The position numbers were made by a program, and so were the translations under genes. This document shows positions 60,724 to 64,000 of a stretch of 64,000 bases of DNA, piece after piece (position 1 is the stretch's first letter; each line of letters starts with the position of its first letter). The stretch covers positions 1-64,000 of the forward strand of contig JACJWC010000009.1 of assembly GCA_020637335.1 (NCBI GenBank). The letters are read 5' to 3'. Under the pieces are notes generated by a model that searched no databases, was not told the origin of the DNA, and saw only the letters and a program-made list of their open reading frames with translations. This stretch comes from Acidobacteriota bacterium (lineage in GTDB: Bacteria; Acidobacteriota; Holophagae; Acanthopleuribacterales; Acanthopleuribacteraceae).

Positions 60724-61289
60724 TAATCCAGACATTTTTTGAGGACCTCCGCACCAAACGCCCCTGATTTCTCCGGGTGGAACTGAAAGGCCAAACAGCT
60801 TTCTTTTTGGACGGCACTGCAGAAAGTCCGATCATATTGGGTCCGTCCCAGTGCAAAGGCCGATTGGCGCATCACGAACGAATTCACAAAGTAACCGGCA
60901 CCTTTTGGCCAACCAGCCTGCAGCCATTCCACTTGAGCCCAACCCATCATGGGTGTAATGCCCGACAGTTTTTCCAAAATCCCAGTGAAAAAGCCCAGTC
61001 CAGGCACCGTCGGATCTTCTTCCGAACCCTCAAAAAGGACCTGCATGCCTACACAAATGCCCACGAGCCGTTTGCCTTGGGCCAACCAATCCTGGAGAAA
61101 CGGTTGCCAGCCCTGATCCCAGAGGAATTGGGCTACCGTCCCAAACCGGCCCTGTCCGGGTAGGAACAGCACGTCAGCCGAAACGTCTTGCGGCGTTTTG
61201 ACAACAGAAAAGGGTTGACCCAGGCGGGCAAGCGCATCACCCAAGGAGGTGATGTTGCCACTACCCGGGTGGATTATTGCGACGCCCAT
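60723..61289 (-). CDS. hisH: Imidazole glycerol phosphate synthase glutaminase subunit
   Basis: A 188-residue class I amidotransferase. The catalytic Cys is in LVGICVGMQVLFEGSEED, and His/Glu are in FQFHPEKSG. The fold matches HisH, but the opening is VAIIHPGSGN where relatives have IDYGxGN, a divergent oxyanion neighbour. The ATG at 61289 follows AAGGGGGG and overlaps hisB by 16 bases; longer frames lie inside hisB. Confidence 0.92.
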   Translation of the reverse strand: MGVAIIHPGSGNITSLGDALARLGQPFSVVKTPQDVSADVLFLPGQGRFGTVAQFLWDQGWQPFLQDWLAQGKRLVGICVGMQVLFEGSEEDPTVPGLGFFTGILEKLSGITPMMGWAQVEWLQAGWPKGAGYFVNSFVMRQSAFALGRTQYDRTFCSAVQKESCLAFQFHPEKSGAFGAEVLKKCLD

Positions 61290-61855
61290 AAGCCCCCCTT
61301 CGTGGATGCGGCTTGATCGCTGGGCGCCAACGCTTGGCGTAGCAGGCGTCCAGTCGTTTTGAAACAGGCTTCTACCAAATGATGATGGTTGGAACCGCTC
61401 ATTTGGCGCAGGTGTAAGGTCCAACTGCCGGCAATGCTGAAAGATTGGAAGAAGTGCGGCACCATCTCAAGGGCAAGCCCGCCGACCGACTCGCGGGTCG
61501 TTTGCCAGGCCAAATTAAAAAAGGGTCGACCGCAAATATCCAATGCGCCCATCACAAGCACATCATCCATGGGTAAAAGGACTTGGCCATAACGGGCGAT
61601 ACGGGTTTGCGCTTGCCAATAATCGCGCAAAGCACTGCCCAAACACAGGGCCACATCTTCGACCATGTGGTGGTCATCCACGGCCAAGTCGCCTTTTGCA
61701 CTCAGGTGACAATCAAAGCCGGAATGGAAACACAGCTGTTCGAGCATGTGATCGAAGAATTTGTGGCCCGTGTCTATTTCGATCTTTTGCTGGCCCTGTG
61801 GGTTCAGCTTTAGGGTGATATCGGTTTCCTTGGTCTTGCGGGTTTTTTCAATCAC
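61274..61855 (-). CDS. hisB: Imidazoleglycerol-phosphate dehydratase
   Basis: A 193-residue monofunctional dehydratase with metal-binding motifs HKFFDHMLEQL, DDHHMVEDV and SNHHHLVEACFK. It lacks the N-terminal phosphatase of E. coli HisB; that activity is probably supplied by the HAD domain fused to HisC upstream. The start is GTG 61855, overlapping the preceding stop (GTGA), with GGAGG 9 bases upstream. Confidence 0.96.
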   Translation of the reverse strand: MIEKTRKTKETDITLKLNPQGQQKIEIDTGHKFFDHMLEQLCFHSGFDCHLSAKGDLAVDDHHMVEDVALCLGSALRDYWQAQTRIARYGQVLLPMDDVLVMGALDICGRPFFNLAWQTTRESVGGLALEMVPHFFQSFSIAGSWTLHLRQMSGSNHHHLVEACFKTTGRLLRQALAPSDQAASTKGGLWASQ

Positions 61856-63471
61856 AGCAGCGCCTCCAGTTGGTTAATGTCTTCGAGAACAATGGCCGCA
61901 CCAGCTGCCAGAAGCGCTTCGCGGTTGGGTCCTACCCCGATCGGGATCGCTCCAGCGGCTTTGGCCGCCAAAATATCGTCGATGTTATCTCCGACCATCC
62001 ATGTTTGACGGGTACCGCAACGGCTCTGCGCATTGAGAATTCCTTCGGGATCTGGTTTACCCTTTTGGACATCGTCCAGGCAATAAACCAGGATGTCCTT
62101 GGCTTGCAGGGTTTCAAGACCATACGCCATCTCGCGTCGATTGCGACCGGTGACTAAGGCTACCTGGTATTGGTCACGTAACCGAGCCCAGAACGCGGTC
62201 TGGATCAGCGGGCTTTCCAGCGTTACTAATCCCTGCGTTTGGGCCGAACCGAAATAGGCTTGATTGAAGACCAACTGGATTTCGGCAAATTCAATGTCGA
62301 TGCCCTGGTTGCGCAGCAGGGCCTGAGTCAATCGGTGGTCGTCGTTGAAGCCGGAAGTACGACGCAAGGCCAGGATGGCCGCCTCATCAGCGCTACCGCC
62401 AAACTGACGAACGGTGGCCAGGATGGCAGCATCGAAACTGGGCCGCGTATCAATCAGACAGCCATCAACGTCGAGGCACAGCAGTTGTGGCTGGAAGACT
62501 TGGGCCAATTTCTCCTCCAGATCGCGCAAGTCGGCTGGGATCGAAAGGCGCAAGACGCCAGCCCAATCGGGGTCTGACCAGCGTCGGATACGAACACCTA
62601 AACCCGCCAACGCCTGAAAAACAAATTCGGCTTTGAGGGGCGCAAAACGCATCATCAGGAAATTGGCACCCGAAGCTTTGACCGGGACACCCCATTCCTG
62701 AAACTTGAGAAACAAGCGATCCCGATTGGCTACAACCTGTTGAACGTAGTTCTGCGTATCGGCTTGTGCCGCAGGTGACATGGCGGCCTGAACCAAGGCG
62801 ATACCGGGTGTAGTCACATTGAAGGGCATAGCGCGATCGCGCAAAGGTTGCATTTTATCAGGGGCACCCAGCATATAACCCAAGCGGAAACCAGCCAGGC
62901 CAAAGGCCTTGCTGAGGGTTCGGATGATTAGAAGGTTGGGAAACTGGTCCAGTTTTGGGATTAAGGTTTGACCGCAAAACTCGCCATAAGCTTCATCGAG
63001 CAGAACCGTGTTGCCACCTTTTGCCGCCAATTGGATCAGGGCGATCAATTCCGCTTCGGGCTGGCAGTAACCGGTCGGATTGTTGGGCCGCACTAAAATC
63101 AAAAGGCCATCGCGCATTTGGCTTAAGACGGTGCGGACCTGGTCCCAATCCTGATCAAAGTCCGGTGTTGCGGGCAGAATACGCGCATCAATCGGCCATA
63201 AGGCCATTTGCTCTTTGTAAAAGCCAAAGGTCGGGCAGGGCAGTAACACAGGTGCGCCGGGTTTCAGCGAGGAGAACAGGTAAAGGATGACCTCATCGGA
63301 GCCATTGCCCAACAGGACTTGTTTTGGATCTAAGTTCCAGAACGCGGCGATGGACGCTTCAGCGGGTTCGCGTTTGGGATAACCCCAAATGGCCTGATCG
63401 CCCAGTTCGCGCAGAGTGGTACGGGCCCATTCGGGCGCGCCTTCAGAACGTTCATTTTGATCGAGTTTCAT
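61852..63471 (-). CDS. hisC: HisC aminotransferase fused to HAD phosphatase
   Basis: A 539-residue bifunctional protein. Residues 1-~325 are histidinol-phosphate aminotransferase (PLP lysine K188 in TLSKAFGLAGFRLGY, VRPNNPTGY, LLDEAYGEF). It begins at LDQNE, lacking the ~25-residue head found in many HisC proteins. Residues ~330-539 are a HAD-superfamily phosphatase with D334-V-D336-G, VTGRNRRE, KGKPDPEG and VGDNIDD. The domain probably acts as histidinol phosphatase, the next step, since no hisN or hisB-N is visible; this assignment is inference. The ATG follows TGAGGT, 8 bp after hisG. Confidence 0.92.
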   Translation of the reverse strand: MKLDQNERSEGAPEWARTTLRELGDQAIWGYPKREPAEASIAAFWNLDPKQVLLGNGSDEVILYLFSSLKPGAPVLLPCPTFGFYKEQMALWPIDARILPATPDFDQDWDQVRTVLSQMRDGLLILVRPNNPTGYCQPEAELIALIQLAAKGGNTVLLDEAYGEFCGQTLIPKLDQFPNLLIIRTLSKAFGLAGFRLGYMLGAPDKMQPLRDRAMPFNVTTPGIALVQAAMSPAAQADTQNYVQQVVANRDRLFLKFQEWGVPVKASGANFLMMRFAPLKAEFVFQALAGLGVRIRRWSDPDWAGVLRLSIPADLRDLEEKLAQVFQPQLLCLDVDGCLIDTRPSFDAAILATVRQFGGSADEAAILALRRTSGFNDDHRLTQALLRNQGIDIEFAEIQLVFNQAYFGSAQTQGLVTLESPLIQTAFWARLRDQYQVALVTGRNRREMAYGLETLQAKDILVYCLDDVQKGKPDPEGILNAQSRCGTRQTWMVGDNIDDILAAKAAGAIPIGVGPNREALLAAGAAIVLEDINQLEALL

Positions 63472-63479
63472 GTTGGACC

Positions 63480-64000
63480 TCAGGGAATCACTTTGCGGAT
63501 GGGTGTTTCGAGGATGTCGGTCGCACCGGCAAAACGCAGTTTGGGGACCAGGTCGCGGACGGTGTCCTTGAGAACAGCCGCTTTCACCGAGTAGCCGTCC
63601 TGATCGAAGAGTTTACAGATGGTCGGCGATTTCATGGCAGGTAACATATTCACAATGGTTTGCAGGTTCTGATCGGGACAGTTCATTTCCAAGAGCACGC
63701 GTTTGCGGCCTTCCAAAACAGATCGGAAAAGTAGGGCCATATCTTCGATAACCTGGCGTCGGTCTGGATCGTCCATGGCTTTTGGACAGGCAATAAATTG
63801 GGTCGAGCTGGACATGATTCGGCCAACAATTTTGAGCCGGTTCGCTTTAATCGTGCTGCCGGTGGCCGTATTGTCGACGATCAGGTCTGCATCTTCGGGT
63901 GGAAAGACTTCAGTGGCGCCGTAAGACTGCAGAAAGGTGTACTCGAGTCCTTCGCGGTCCAAGTACTGTGTTGTCAGCATGCGGTACTCGGAAACGGCGA
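63480..64000 (-). CDS. hisG: ATP phosphoribosyltransferase, 5' end beyond window
   Basis: The C-terminal ~173 residues of HisG, the first enzyme of histidine synthesis; the gene continues past base 64000. Visible motifs are SEYRMLTTQYL, LQSYGATEVFPPEDADLIVDNTATGSTIKANRL (in parts) and a C-terminal regulatory ACT-like part (LEMNCPDQNLQTIVNMLPAMKSPTI), indicating the long, histidine-inhibited form. The in-frame ATG at 63980 is internal, since family sequence continues upstream. It heads the visible part of the his operon. Confidence 0.93.
   Translation of the reverse strand, partial: AVSEYRMLTTQYLDREGLEYTFLQSYGATEVFPPEDADLIVDNTATGSTIKANRLKIVGRIMSSSTQFIACPKAMDDPDRRQVIEDMALLFRSVLEGRKRVLLEMNCPDQNLQTIVNMLPAMKSPTICKLFDQDGYSVKAAVLKDTVRDLVPKLRFAGATDILETPIRKVIP

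Noticed and set aside
1..64000. tRNA, rRNA or riboswitch genes
   Set aside because: No cloverleaf ends, rRNA-conserved blocks or known riboswitch cores were recognised by eye; a covariance-model scan would be needed to exclude small ones.

Overview
The window is a compact bacterial chromosome segment of roughly 50% GC, with many short or overlapping gene junctions. No rRNA, tRNA, CRISPR array, transposase or phage gene was seen. The gene content suggests a Gram-negative organism with an anaerobic or ferredoxin-rich metabolism: a full Rnf complex, a 2-oxoacid:ferredoxin oxidoreductase, a glutamate synthase large subunit with no adjacent small subunit, pyruvate carboxylase and phosphotransacetylase. 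It also has Ser/Thr kinases with TPR tails, LytS/LytTR signalling and secreted modular beta-rich proteins. That mix would fit Acidobacteriota or a related lineage, but this is a low-confidence guess from gene style.

Layout. 1-9.7 kb: an ABC1/UbiB-type kinase, a secreted alpha/beta hydrolase, a large secreted PPC-domain protein, a DUF6544-type protein, four tandem copies of a ~205-bp repeat and an ankyrin protein. 9.7-19 kb: a nitrogen module with amt-glnK, a divergent NifA-like sigma54 activator and the glutamate synthase large subunit. These share an 18-bp palindrome (TCCTACA-N4-TGTAGGA) lying about 108-110 bp upstream of predicted sigma54 promoters. 19-25.4 kb: an ECF sigma operon, a secreted modular protein, a Tat-type Fe superoxide dismutase and two small membrane proteins.

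25.4-39.2 kb: one ten-gene minus-strand operon, the most interesting region. A sigma70-type promoter (TTGAGT-N17-GATAAT) leads into korA (gamma-alpha fusion), korB, a 780-aa protein of unknown type carrying a ferredoxin on a long Ala/Pro linker, rnfB, a 1173-aa PFOR-like protein with two 4Fe-4S clusters but no recognisable thiamine-diphosphate site, and rnfC-D-G-E-A. The arrangement suggests a dedicated electron path from (or to) a 2-oxoacid oxidoreductase through unusual iron-sulfur proteins into the ion-pumping Rnf complex.

39.4-49.9 kb: a TMEM175-like channel, a Ser/Thr kinase with TPRs, a LytS/LytTR two-component pair, a palindrome-rich accessory stretch with small secreted proteins, a DUF1761 protein and a frameshifted sulfotransferase. 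50-55.8 kb: class II DAHP synthase and phosphotransacetylase, then pyruvate carboxylase on the other strand. 55.9-64 kb: a minus-strand histidine operon (hisG, hisC fused to a HAD phosphatase, hisB, hisH, hisF, hisA fused to hisIE, hisD) continuing into a GNAT acetyltransferase and an M48 protease.

Intergenic stretches are rich in at least three dispersed repeat families, one of which forms long hairpins from the words CACGAAG and CTTCGTG.
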